DNA of 64,000 bases. Source: Muscardinus avellanarius (taxonomy: Eukaryota > Chordata > Mammalia > Rodentia > Gliridae). Each line of letters starts with the position of its first letter. The stretch's first letter is position 1. The translations under genes were made by a program, and so were the position numbers. Location: assembly GCA_963383645.1 (NCBI GenBank), contig OY726561.1, positions 135,673,404-135,737,403 on the forward strand. The letters are read 5' to 3'. Shown here in pieces: positions 33,915 through 44,644 of the stretch. The notes below the pieces were generated by a model. That model searched no databases and was not told the origin of the DNA. It saw only the letters and a list, made by a program, of their open reading frames with translations.

Positions 33915-33916
33915 AT
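33670..33916 (+). mobile_element. B1-dID SINE, type B
   Basis: Complete dimer with left half GTGGTTTGCGGACAGCC, ID half GGGCTGGGAGTGTCGCTCGG and an (AAAT)n tail of about 12 units. Confidence 0.9.
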
Positions 33917-34073
33917 GGTTTGTAAAGTGTAGTCTCTGGTCCACCACAGAACCTGTTCAAATTGTAATTCCCCACAAAAATCTCTGCAATCAGACACTCC
34001 AGATAGTGGGGTGGCAGCGTGTGGCAGCAGGTCCTCCGGATGATTTAGATGTGGAAGTCTGAGAGTTGCTGGC
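33917..34073. mobile_element. MER5-type DNA transposon fragment
   Basis: AAAGTGTAGTCTCTGGTCCACCAC at one end and GATGATTTAGATGTGGAAGTCTGAGAG at the other fit a MER5-like hAT non-autonomous element. A second end-like phrase, ACTTTGAGAACCACTT, sits just beyond the TG array at about 34480. Confidence 0.55.
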
Positions 34074-34091
34074 TATGGGTCACAGCTCTCG

Positions 34092-34193
34092 ACGTGTGTG
34101 TCTGTGTGTCTGTGTGTGTGCGTGCGCGTGTATGTATACCGATGCGCCAGTTCATGTGTGCGTGTGTGTGTATGTATACTCATGTGCCTGATC

Positions 34194-34231
<38 letters not shown>

Positions 34232-34299
34232 CTGATGTGCCTGGTCCGTGTGTGTGAGTGTGTGTGTGTGTGCTGATGCGCTTGGTCTGTGTGTGTGTA

Positions 34300-34335
<36 letters not shown>

Positions 34336-34468
34336 GATGTGCCTAGTCCGTGTGTGTGAGTGTGTGTGTGTGCTGATGCGCTTGGTCCGTGTATATGTGT
34401 GTGTGTGAGTATGTGTGTACTGATGCTTCTGGTCCGTATGTGTGTGTGTGTGTGTGTGTGTGCTTGGT
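34092..34468. repeat. TG-rich array with higher-order repeats
   Basis: Anchor words of the type CTGATGYGCYTGGTCYG recur at about 34138, 34178, 34231, 34272, 34333, 34372, 34419 and 34461, separated by TG runs. Two alternating anchors make a unit of about 93-102 bp repeated about three times. Confidence 0.9.
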
Positions 34469-34495
34469 CTGGGCGACAACTTTGAGAACCACTTC

Positions 34496-34929
34496 TCCCA
34501 ACTTCTAGCCTGCTTCTGTCTCTGGTGCTCACCTGAGCTCCTATGCCCTGCTGGTGCAAAGGCATCTCCATCGAGCACCGCTGACTCTCGCCCGCATGGA
34601 CATCGCGCAGTCCCTCGCGACAGAGGCTCGACACAGATCTCTTGTATTGGATTAAAAACGAGAGGTCTGTGCCCTCTGGCTACACTTCTGCACTGGTGAG
34701 GCAACGTCAAGCTCCCTAAGGACTTGCTTTCTCAGTGAGGCGCACAGGAGATATTTTGGGCTGTGAGACCCGGAGCTCCTTCCAGCAGGGGACGCCCCTC
34801 CTCAGGCCGGCGCCTGGAGGTTGGGTTGGAGACTGGCAGCCTATGGCCACAGAAAGGGAGGGAGGTGCCAGCCCGAGACGGCCCCCTCCGAGGTAACTAG
34901 CACTATCGTCGTCGCACCAGCACTGTAAT
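34496..34929. other. Unique GC-rich sequence
   Basis: No gene recognised. TTCCAGCAGGGGACGCC (34781-34797) is a weak CTCF-like word. Confidence 0.35.
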
Positions 34930-35260
34930 GGCAAGAAAAAGCTATTTCTATTTTAAATTGTCAATATTAATCTAAAGCTTGCGATGAATGGAGTGGTGAT
35001 GATAAATGGGGTGTTTAATAAAGATGCAAGCTCCGGCAGCCTAGGAGAAAACCCCCTTTAACTTCAAGTTGCCGTCTTGATTAAAATTTCCATTTTATTA
35101 TCCTAATCAGCAATCTTTGTTCAATGTGCTACTATTTCTATTTTCTCCACTTAGAGAGATAATTAACAACACTATAAACATATTAAAAGTAAAATGTTTA
35201 TTAAAATCGCTCCGTTATCCATATTTAACTTATTTTGGGCAGTCCTTCGTCAAGACACAC
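34930..35260. promoter_or_regulatory. Conserved-element-like block (35.1 kb)
   Basis: Repeat-free AT-rich block. It contains CCTAATCAGC, a SOX-type CTTTGTT (35115-35121), GATAATTAAC and TTAAAATCGC, with retained CpGs. Composition and motif density are typical of developmental enhancers, but conservation is not shown. Confidence 0.4.
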
Positions 35261-35756
35261 CCACACCCCCAGGAAGACTTACCCCCAAGTGGACCAACCT
35301 CTCTCCTCCCTGACAGCCTCATCCTGCTCCCAAGGCGCGGGAGCAGACAGCCCTTATCCCCGTCACACTTCCCGTGTTCGCCAGCCCTGTCAATTCAATC
35401 CAGTTGCATTTCATGTCTTTCAAAGGGACATCTCTTTATGCCAGAGCATAAAAGAACAAATAATTTCCATTGTGACTGTGTGGACGGGTGGAGCTGAGAC
35501 ACCAATGGGAAACTGAGGCACGGGAGACTGAGGCATACCAAAATGTCACCAAATTAGTCACATTTGCATCTCTCTGGAATGAGAAAGCCTCATCTAATTA
35601 AAGGTACTTAATGAGTAAATAGTCATTAAGTGTTCAGTACGTACCAGGCTCAGCAGGAGGAAACCACAGTATCACGTAATCTAGAAACCAGCTCTAGGCA
35701 GGACTGCTTTGAGCCACAGGTAGAAAGTATTGAAGTGTGACTTATATTTGAAGAGG
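35261..35756. other. Unique sequence, no gene recognised
   Basis: Two overlapping plus frames (35117-35516), neither recognisable. Confidence 0.4.
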
Positions 35757-35929
35757 CCTGGGGACTGAACCCAGGGGCATTCTGCCTCTGAGCTACACCC
35801 CTAGCCTTTTTTAGTTTTTACTCTGAAACAGGGTATTGCTGAGTTGCTGAGGCTAGCCTCGAACCTTCGATCTTTCTGTCTCAGCCTCCTAAGTACTGGG
35901 ATTACGGTGTGTACCACCATGCGTTGACA
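35757..35929 (-). mobile_element. B1-dID SINE
   Basis: Minus-strand dimer from GGGGACTGAACCCAGGGGC to TGTACCACCATGCG, older type. Confidence 0.82.
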
Positions 35930-35945
35930 CACACACACACACACA

Positions 35946-35987
<42 letters not shown>
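35926..35987. repeat. (AC)n(TC)n compound microsatellite
   Basis: Lies between two minus-strand SINEs. The TC part abuts the tail side of the second SINE. Confidence 0.93.
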
Positions 35988-35990
<3 letters not shown>

Positions 35991-36171
35991 GGTGGTACTG
36001 GGGTTCCTGGAAGCCCTTCTACCACTGGGCTACACTCCTAGACCTATTTTATATTTTTTAATTTGGAAACAGGGTCTCTTACGCCAGCGAGGCTGGCTCC
36101 GAACCAGCGCGATCCTCCTATCTCTGCCTCCCAAGCGCGGGGATTACAAGCGTGCGCCACCACGCCCGGCT
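35988..36171 (-). mobile_element. B1-dID SINE, type A
   Basis: GGTGGTACTGGGGTTCCTGG ID half, hairpin with 3-nt loop, and CpG-rich B1 half ending GTGCGCCACCACGCCCGGC. Confidence 0.9.
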
Positions 36172-36539
36172 CTCTCTTTTTTTTTAATACTACATTGACC
36201 CTTATCCAGATGCGGACTCTGACTCTCCATACGGGATGTCTGCCCCATGAAATATAGAACGCCGGAACTAGGTGGAAATGGCCCCGCGACTCACCCTGGG
36301 ACACTCCTAGGACAGTATCCTGCCAACCTTCTTCTCAACTTCCTCCTTTCAGGGCACGCCAACACACTCAGTCACCACCTTAACGTGCCCTTTAAACGAG
36401 GCTAATGGAAAACCGGGAGTTGCTGTCCTGTGGGCACCCGGAGTCCAGAGGGTCCGTGCGTGGCTGCCACTTCTGAAGAGGACTTCGATGTAAAGGACTT
36501 CATCACAGAGCTTCACTGGGTGCTCTCCAAGGCCTGGTG
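36172..36539. other. Unique sequence
   Basis: Nothing recognised. Confidence 0.4.
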
Positions 36540-36680
36540 AATTAGGCCAAGTCTCCACATTTTACAGACGAGGAAACTGAGTCCCAGTGAGGTTAGGTAC
36601 TGTGTGTCAAGTCACAGAGCTGAGGGGCTGGTGGCGATTCTGTCTCCCAGTGAGCAGAGTGTTCCTGTTCTAGCACACGT
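36540..36680 (-). mobile_element. MIR fragment
   Basis: CACATTTTACAGACGAGGAA-ACTGAGTCCCAGTGAGGTTAGG-TACTG...GTCACAGAGCTGAGGGGCTGG is an antisense MIR. Confidence 0.8.
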
Positions 36681-36772
36681 CACTGGCTACATCTGAAGCA
36701 GGAGCTGGACTTGGGCCTTGACCGGCTGCTGTTGGAAGCCCCAGAACCCTCATGGACAGCCTGTCTGCGTGG

Positions 36773-36773
<1 letters not shown>

Positions 36774-36812
<39 letters not shown>
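36774..36812. repeat. Poly(T) tract, 39 bases
   Basis: Isolated T run. No SINE body follows on the minus strand, so it is an orphan homopolymer. Confidence 0.92.
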
Positions 36813-36815
<3 letters not shown>

Positions 36816-37965
36816 GTGACGTGTTTGAACCTGTAGTGCCTCCGGGGGTCCTGGAGCCTTCCATGGGGAAGGCCACATTCTGTTAGTTAGTGTGGACTGG
36901 CACATGCCCTCTGACCCCTGGGAGAGGGATGTGGGCTGGAACTGATAACACCAGGAAATTGGGGGAAATAGCATCGCACATGGGCCCAGGGGTGAGGGCT
37001 ATTCATCTCCCACCACCGAAGGAAATGAAATCATTATGTCGGCAGCTCCAGAATCCAAAAGAATGAATTTCCTGCCAGGATAATAAATGGATGCTTTTGT
37101 TTTTGCCTGACTCCCATCACGTGACCCTCCCGGCCATTCCTCATCCAGGTGACTTTGCTAGGTAAATACCCAGAGGTTTTGTTTTCAGCCTTGGAAACAG
37201 CCTGGCGGAGAGTGCTCAGCCCCCTGCTCTTCCTGCAAAGGGGACCAGGCCTAACCTGCCTTCCCATCCTCCCTGCAAGAGCTTTCCTAAAGAGGACCGT
37301 TCCCAGCCCTCGGCCAGAAGCCAGGTTTTGATGTAACCTCATGCAGAAGGAGGGACACTCTGCCTCTTAACAGGCATCACACAAGATATACTTTGGAAAC
37401 AATAATGAATAGTAAACGCCGGCTATAAAGTTCCCAGGGCTGGCAAAGGAGCACCCACAGGGGCAACACTGCCGTTGATGTGCACGGAGAGACCTCTGCG
37501 GGGCTCAGGAGGTGTGGGAAGGCAGTGTTACAGGCGACCTGGGTTCCACTGGGCTATACTACCATTCCCCCAAATGGGGCCTCGGAGCGCTGTCCTGGCA
37601 GATGGCAGTGCACAAGCAATGATCCACTACATAACAGGCTTCTGGTCAACCACCACAAGCCCCCGACTCTTGCAGTGGGTCTGTTTTTGCAAGGGAAACT
37701 GCTGTTGACTTAACACACAACAGGAGCCCTGGTGCCTGGCAGACAGACCCAGGGAAAACCTGCCCACTGTCCCTTGGTCTCCTGTCCCCTGGCCTGTTAG
37801 AAGAAGCCCAAAGAATGTCCCACCATCCTTATGGGAGGAGGCCAACAGGGTGGTACCCTCACTTCTGCAAGGATGTGGCCCACATCAGGAGACCCTCTGC
37901 AGATATAGAGAGAAATTATCACAGGACTTCTTCCTTCTAACCCAGACCCCAAAACCTCCACCTTG

Positions 37966-37969
<4 letters not shown>
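36813..37969. other. Unique sequence, no gene recognised
   Basis: Nothing recognised. Confidence 0.4.
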
Positions 37970-38014
<45 letters not shown>

Positions 38015-38020
38015 TGTGTA
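37970..38020 (+). repeat. (TG)n microsatellite
   Basis: About 25 TG units with one TATG interruption. Confidence 0.95.
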
Positions 38021-38461
38021 CAGGAAATAGGTAAATTAGGCAGTCCCAATTACCTGACAGAGACCAGGGCATTTCTCTGGGGAGTGGAGAGGAGGAGAGC
38101 TTGCTAGGTACTCCCAGACTCTACGGAAAACAAACATGTAAGTGTTTGGGGGAGGAAAAAAAAAACAATGAATAAAAAGTGGTCTTAAATTTTCACCTCC
38201 CAGAGATGCAGGGTGAATACCTGTGTGACCAGATTGCCTCGGTTCAGCTGCAGTGTGGACCTGCATATGACTGCCTGAGTCCTGCCACAGTGTGGAAATT
38301 CACAGGACTATAATCCCTGAGGGCTTTTGGGCCATCTCCCCATACAAGGATCTAACGCTGTGAGAGGCAGAAAGTGGCTCTGTGGTCTTGTTCCTTCCTA
38401 TTGTGGCTCCCTGCTCCTGACCAGGGAATCTCAAAGCCACAGCAGAGTATTATGGATGTCA

Positions 38462-38463
<2 letters not shown>
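38021..38463. other. Unique sequence
   Basis: Nothing recognised. Confidence 0.4.
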
Positions 38464-38523
<60 letters not shown>

Positions 38524-38552
38524 CTCTCCTCTCTCTCTCCTCTCTCTCTCTC

Positions 38553-38628
<76 letters not shown>
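38464..38628. repeat. (TC)n tract, 165 bp
   Basis: Nearly pure TC with a central segment of TCC-type slips. All frames across it are repeat artefacts. Confidence 0.95.
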
Positions 38629-38634
<6 letters not shown>

Positions 38635-38689
38635 GCCTATATTTTTCACTCATGCCTATCTTAGCTCTTGTCCACGGCTTTGCAACTAT

Positions 38690-38816
38690 TATTTATAGGT
38701 CTATCTTCTCCACTAAATGAGTTTCTCCAGAGCATACATCCTGTCTTATTTATCTCTGTATCTGCAGCTAGATGAATGGGTAGATAGACAGATGGGTGGT
38801 CGGGTAGATGGATAAG
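38690..38816. repeat. Decayed L2-like end plus degenerate (TAGA)n
   Basis: AGCATACATCCTGTCTTATT-TATCTCTGTATCTGCAGC resembles an L2 3' end in plus orientation. TAGATGGA-type units follow. Confidence 0.45.
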
Positions 38817-38899
38817 CCAGATTACCCAAGGAATATTATGTTAATCAACCCCACATATGGTGGGAAGAAATAAAATTAATAGTTCAAAGCAGTATTCCA

Positions 38900-39200
38900 T
38901 GCCCAGTATTATTCTGGATGACTTCTACACCTTATATAAGTCACATAAGTATTCCAGGGAGTGCATTGTTTTTGACATTTTACCAAAGAGAAATGAAGGA
39001 TGAATGCAGTAAAGCACTATAGTCGAAATCCAAAGCCAGGTCTGCAGAATACTTCACATCCAGGATTCCAATGGATCACACCATCTGTCAGCCATCTTTC
39101 AGATCATGAGTGCGGCAAACATTTGTTGGGCCCCTGCTGGGCACTAGGCATGGTGCCACACACTGAAGACTCAAAGACGAATCTGAAGTGGATGGCATGA
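38900..39200 (-). mobile_element. Decayed MIR/L2 remnants
   Basis: CATTTTACCAAAGAGAAATGAAGG and, separately, CAAACATTTGTTGGGCCCCTGCTGGGCACTAGGC are reverse MIR- and L2-type phrases. Confidence 0.5.
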
Positions 39201-39914
39201 AGTTCAGGGAGGAACCTGAACTCATGGCTGGAACAGACAGAGGAAGCAGGCAAGTCCTCCCTTTGAAAAATCAGCAGCAACAAAAACAAACATCTCGACG
39301 TCATGGAAACTGACCAGAAAAATTCAACAATCCGAGACGTATGGATGTTTCAAAGACTGAGCTTTGCATGGAAGCAGTTGGAAGCTGGCATGCTCGTCTA
39401 GGGCTGCACCCTCCTCCCCTTCCATTCCCAAGCTCTGGTGACACGGTGGTCCTGCAGGAGAGGTGCCAACAGGAGGACCGGCTAAGCTTGGAGTCGAGGG
39501 GACTCACTCGACCTAGGACACTGGGTAATGCCCATGTCCAGCAGCCTTGTCACCATCAATGACAACCTCAGCAGATGAGACCATAGCGTGGTTGGGGCAA
39601 ACATAATCCCAGCGGAAGCTAAGCACCTACCCAGTGAAGACCAGAGAGGACCCAGGATGGTTACTTCATCCTGGCGAGCCTTAAGGCTGAGTTGCTCATA
39701 GGAGAAGTCAAAGCACACATTGGAAAATCAAAGCCGGAGCAGACTTTCAGGGTGGCCTGAACACAGATTGTGCGTCCCCATCTGCACGTAGATCCTTCAG
39801 CAGAGAATGGAAGGCCAACCGCTTCAAGTTTGAGCACATCTCTGTCTAGTTACTGGCTGACCACTAACCTACAGACTGAGGAGCTACTTCTAGGAAACAT
39901 GACCACTACTGCTT
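39201..39914. other. Unique sequence, no gene recognised
   Basis: Nothing recognised. Confidence 0.4.
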
Positions 39915-40501
39915 GGATCCAGAATGCTCTCCAAAGGCGCATGTGTTAAAGGCTTGGTCCTCTGCTTGGTGCTACTGAGAGGTGCTAGAACACGTAAGAG
40001 GTAGGGCGAGAGGGAGGTCGCCCAGTCATTGAGGTGTGCCTTTGATGGAGCTAGGGGAAGCCAGCCTTGTCTTCTCCCTCTCTTTGCTCCCTGGCCATGA
40101 ACTGAGTGGTCTTCCTATGCCACTCACTCACACCATGATGTGTGGCCCTCCATCACAGGCCTGAATGCAATGGAGCCAACCAGTCATAGACTGAAATCCC
40201 CAAAACTGTGAACCAAAATACACATTCTCTCTTTTTGTTTAGTTTCTGTTTGGGATACTGAGGGTTGAACTAGGGTCAGTCTACCTCTGACCTATGCTCC
40301 CAATCCTTTTTATTATTTTGAACTTGGGTCTTGTTAAGTTTCTGAGGGTCTCACTAAGCTGCGGAGGCTGGTCTTGTACCCGTGATCCCCCTGTCTCAGC
40401 CTCCCAAATACTGGGAATACCATCATGCCTGGATAACCTTTTCTCATATAAGTTTATTTATTTCCGTCATTTGTTCTAGAGACAGAAAGCTGATTAACAC
40501 A
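39915..40501 (+). mobile_element. MaLR-type solo LTR with nested SINE
   Basis: TGGATCCAGAATGCTCTCC, GCGCATGTGTTAAAGGCTTGG, GTGAACCAAAATACACATTC and GCTGATTAACACA are the start, middle and end of an ERVL-MaLR-like LTR. A minus-strand SINE (40229-40437) splits it near the 3' end. Confidence 0.7.
40229..40437 (-). mobile_element. B1-dID SINE nested in LTR
   Basis: GGGATACTGAGGGTTGAAC through AATACCATCATGCCTGG, diverged older subtype. Confidence 0.82.
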
Positions 40502-40939
40502 AAGACTTAAACATTAAAACTAAAAACTGAACCAACATTTCAATGGCCGTTTCTAATATACCATAGCTTAAACACATTTCACAAATTAGCCCAAGCAATT
40601 TACTAAACAAGCAAAATAGTAACAATAACAACATTCTTTGTGGCAAAAAAAGAATACAGAGTTATATTACATATGTTGTCACATCTTCTTAAAAATTATG
40701 AATCATCCAAAACACAGGAGAATGTGACCTATGTTTAAGAAAAAAATCAGTCAACAGGAACTATCTCCAAATCTCTCTATCTCTGATTCAGCAAAAACTT
40801 CAAAGCTATTTATTACAGATGTGTTCAACAAACAAAAGAAACCCATGTTTAAATAATCAGGGAGAACATTACAATAAGGAGATAAACTGAGATATTCTCT
40901 AAATATAAAAAAATTATTTTCTTCTTAAAATGAAAATGA
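40502..40939. other. AT-rich sequence, possibly decayed L1
   Basis: No clear family. It may extend the L1 that is recognisable from 40940. Confidence 0.3.
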
Positions 40940-41790
40940 AAGTTCTAGAGTTGAAGAGCATAATATCTGAAACAATAACTCACTAGAAGAGCTCAACAGA
41001 ATATTCACAATGGGAAGAGGGCAAAACAAATCATTGAACCTGAAGACAGATCAATGAAAATTTTCAAACTGAAAGAACAGAGAGAAAACCAAAGTAAAAA
41101 GCAGCAGAACCTCAAAAATTCATCAGTTAACATTAAGCACTTAATATAAGCATGATAAAAACTACAGAAGAAGGTGAGAGAAAAGAGGACAGAGAAAGTT
41201 TTGAAAAATAGGGTGTATTCATTTCGAGTCACCCCTCTGTGCCAGTCTGGTATGGAGCTGTATTTCAATTTTCTGTATTTATATCTTTCTAATAAACTTC
41301 TTTAAATCTTCAAAAAACATAATAATGGCTCCACACTTTTCAAATTTAATGAGAAACATCAAGCTGCACATATCCAAGAAGCTCAACGGGCTCCAAGTGA
41401 GATAAGTATAAGACACACATGCAGACTTGTCAAACTGTTAAAAGACAAAGAAAAATATTTGAATAAAACAGGACAAAAATAGCCGTCACGTTAGAGAGGA
41501 ACATCCGGATGGTTAATACCTGACTTCTAATTTGAAACAATGGAGTCCAAAGGCAATCGAAGAATATTCAAAGTGCTAAAAGGAAAAAAGATCAACCAAG
41601 ACTTTTATACCCAGCAAAAGTCTCCTATAAATTTGAGGGTAAGATAATGACATTCCCAGATAACCAGAGGCATTTTTTTTTTGTTAGAAAATCTGTCCAA
41701 AATACAAAAATACTGAAAAATAGCATTCAGAATATAAAGAAATAATCCCAGAAAGTAACTTGAAAACACAGAAAGAAATAGAAGCATGAG
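40940..41790 (+). mobile_element. Old LINE-1 (L1M/HAL1-type) ORF1-region fragment
   Basis: GAACCTGAAGACAGATCAATG, CATATCCAAGAAGCTCAACG, AAACTGTTAAAAGACAAAG, GTGCTAAAAGG and GACATTCCCAGATAACCAG follow the order of an old L1M/HAL1 ORF1 and its downstream sequence. About 80 bp at 41218-41300 does not fit and may be a foreign insertion or an unaligned part. No frame is intact. Confidence 0.78.
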
Positions 41791-41799
41791 AACTGGTAA

Positions 41800-42299
41800 T
41801 TACGTGAGTTAATATAAAAGATTCTGTTCTCTTAGCTTTATGACCTAAGATTGTCTAAGATAACAATTTAACACTGTATTATAGAGTTTACAAGGTGTAG
41901 CACAGAGGAGACTTCACAGAAAAGGAACCACTTCAACCAGGTACTAAGGGTGTGTGGGATGGTGGAGGTGGAAAAGAATCTGCAGGCAGAGAAAACTGAA
42001 CAGCTGAGGTGTGGAGACCGGAAAGATGTGTTTAAAAAGGAGTCAGTTGTGCAAATGACGTGAGGATCTGAGAGCTGCAACATCACCTAAGGAGGTCTTG
42101 AATGGAAGCAAGGGGGCCTTTTGGGTTTTGTTTTCCCATTAGAGAAATTAGCCTTTCTATACAGTGACTCAGAAAGGATCTCATGGCTGCAGGCACTGGG
42201 ATGGCACAGGCCTGAAGATAAAAATAGATGCTGGGGTGGAAAGGGCACCAGATGGTGGGAGCTTGAGGCTGGAATAAGAGAAATCTCTTAGAAGCCCAC
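41800..42299. mobile_element. Possible ancient interspersed repeat, unnamed
   Basis: CAGAGGAGACTTCACAGAAAAG and GGAGACCGGAAAGATGTG resemble the same unnamed repeat as 9366-9860. Low certainty. Confidence 0.35.
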
Positions 42300-42655
42300 T
42301 TGTATTAGTCTGTTCCAGATGCTGTAACAAAATACCAGAGACCGGGAAGCTTATAAATAACAGAAATGTTTATTCACAGTTCTCTGGTCTGGAAGTCCAA
42401 CATCAAAGTGCTGACAAATTTGGAGTCTGGTGAAGACCTGATTTCTGGTTGACAGATGACACTTTCTTCAGTCTCCATAGGGCCTAGTGAGCTTTTTGGT
42501 CTTTTATTTATAAGGGCACTAAGCCTCTTCATGACAGCTCATCTCTCTCACAACCTAACCATCTGCCTGAGACCCCACTTTCTAATACCATATTCTTTTT
42601 GAGTCAGGATTTCGATGTGATTACGGGTGGTCACAGTTAGAGGATGGAATCACAA
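42300..42655 (-). mobile_element. MaLR (MLT1/MST-like) LTR
   Basis: TGTATTAGTCTGTTCCAGATGC, AAATACCAGAGACC, CTCTGGTCTGGAAGTCC, TCTTTTATTTATAAGGGCACTAA and CACTTTCTAATACCAT are an LTR of MLT1/MST type in reverse. Confidence 0.78.
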
Positions 42656-42789
42656 TAATGATATGTGGTGACATTTATGAAGTCTTTTTACTTTTATTCT
42701 GTCTCTGCGTCTCGAAGTCTCTGTGGATGAGCTCAGCCAGGTACAAACCAAGGAAAGAGACCCATGTAAATAAAGAAATTAGAAAATTT

Positions 42790-42985
42790 AAATCAATCCA
42801 TACCATACCAGCCACTCTGCTAAGCACCTCATATTCCCTTCTTTAAGTTTGGAAAGCAGATTTTATTAAAGCCCCATCTTACCAAGGGAGACACTGAAGC
42901 ACCTTTGACTAAGGTCACATAGACAGTAAAGCAAAGTAGAATACAAGTGTGTGTGAGCCTGATTCATCATCCACACTTCTCACAA
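42790..42985 (-). mobile_element. MIR/L2-like fragment
   Basis: CCCCATCTTACCAAGGGAGACACTGAAGC followed by AAGGTCACATAGACAGTAAAGC is a reverse MIR/L2 3' pattern. Confidence 0.6.
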
Positions 42986-43859
42986 ATTCTCTTGGCAACT
43001 TGGGGTGAGAGGATGACCACCCCCCAAAAGCCAAGTTTTAAACCCAACATATCACTGAAATAAGCCCAGGAAGACTTTTCAAACTAAAGCCACCTTGCTG
43101 CCTTTCAGAATCATCCTTCTACGGGCCCATCCCTGGGAAGGTACCCTAGAAAATAAAATACCTAGACTCGGCACAGCATAGCGGTAAGCAATCGTGGCAC
43201 CTCCCACCTGCCCCACACCCAGACTCACTTGCCATATGACCTCCAGGGGACAAACAAGGTCACAGCATCTTGAGTAGCAGGTGGAACAAGGTTCCTGGTA
43301 TGGAAGTCCTGCTCCTCTCTAAGGCGGGGCGTGTAGAGCATCTAGTGGGACTTCTGGAGATGCCCCAGACACTTCCCGCTGCCCACATCAAAGCTGTTCC
43401 TAGAAACCATGAAAAGCTCCGGGTAGGGGAGAAGCAAGAGCTGCCAATCACACAGCAACTCAGTGAGTTCCTGACTCTCCTGAAGGGGTACAAGGAGGTG
43501 AAGCCAGAGAAGGGGCTTCTGAGAGGGTGAGAGATCAGAAAAGGGCCTAGGCCTGGGCAGAAGCACCAAGGTGGTGCAGCACACGATAGTGCAAAACCTA
43601 CCCCTCTTATTACCACCTGGACTGAGCTGCCATCGGCCATGATTGCCACTACAATAATGAGCCCATCCGGAAGTGGGTAGGCGGAGGAGTCTCAGCCGGG
43701 GCCACTAAATCTCACCCTGTGCTACGAGTGTTGCAGGGCATGCTCATAAGGAAGGGCTGTCACCTCTGTCACCCAAGGAGAGGCCGAGGGGCATTCAGGG
43801 ACCTCGTCTTTAGGACATGCACACTGTAAAATGGAAACCAGATTGCCACGTCCTCGCCA
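42986..43859. other. Unique sequence, no gene recognised
   Basis: A 129-codon minus frame (43260-43649) opposes an 86-codon plus frame (43270-43530). Neither matches a known family. Confidence 0.4.
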
Positions 43860-44120
43860 ACTTCATAAAACGTGTTTTATTGGTGTTGTTAAGGTTCTGA
43901 CTCCAACAACTTCATAAAAAAAAATTTCCTTCTTATGAAGTGGGTGCTCTTACATGCTCATTCTTTGGGAAGCCCAAAATTTAATTGCCCAGGCCTATTT
44001 AATGAGGACGGGCACCGAGAAACTGGTTTTCAAGACAAGGACGTACACACGGGCTATCTCTGCTGCTTTGATTTCAAGTTGCTAATGAACCTGAATGATG
44101 GCTTGATTTTTCGTAGCCAG
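43860..44120. promoter_or_regulatory. Conserved-element-like block (44.0 kb)
   Basis: Repeat-free. It carries TTTTATTG, TTTAATTGCC and CTTTGAT (44066-44072, TCF/LEF-like). CAACTTCATAAAA is repeated at 43858-43870 and 43907-43919. Function is inferred. Confidence 0.35.
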
Positions 44121-44644
44121 GGCTAAAGCAGAAAAAGAAAAATGGCTGCATTTTTGTCAACACTTAAAAATTGAGGATTTTCACCCAGTGACGATCCCAA
44201 AGATGAGGAATGCCCTCGTAGCTAGACAGCTCTAGGGCACCTGCTTTAGATCAACCACGAACACTAACATGGTCTGCTACAGGGAGAGCCCTGTGCTCGG
44301 CACCCTGGGGAAACAAGTTAAGTCAGGCCTGGACCCTAAGCATCAGCAGCTCCTGCTGCCTGCAGACACAGAGAGACACACAGACAAAACCAATTCAAGG
44401 AGGAACGTGATTTGGGCATCGAAGGAGGTGCCACATAGACAGAAATGTAGGAGGAAGAGATTTCTTACAGAAAGGCAGAGGAATAATGTGGTCCCATAAG
44501 TAAATACCAGCTCCTGGCTCCTGGCTCCTGGCTCCAGGAGGATGCCTCAGGGGCCCCAAAAGCGTCCTGGTCCTAGCCCACCCTCATCTGATCTTTGTCA
44601 GGACACACTTTACCTTTCACTTGTTTATTAAGTAAACACAGGGG
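44121..44644. other. Unique sequence
   Basis: Only a short GCTCCTG tandem (44510-44535) stands out. Confidence 0.4.

Noticed and set aside
34152..34710. His/Thr-repeat protein frames (160 and 176 codons, minus)
   Set aside because: Translation of the TG array. HTHT repeats in several frames are diagnostic of a microsatellite.
34781..34797. CTCF site TTCCAGCAGGGGACGCC
   Set aside because: One core mismatch (A for G in the GGC part). Noted only as weak.
43260..43649. Processed pseudogene or exon at 43.3 kb
   Set aside because: Opposed frames of 86 and 129 codons looked plausible, but no known protein could be recognised in any frame.
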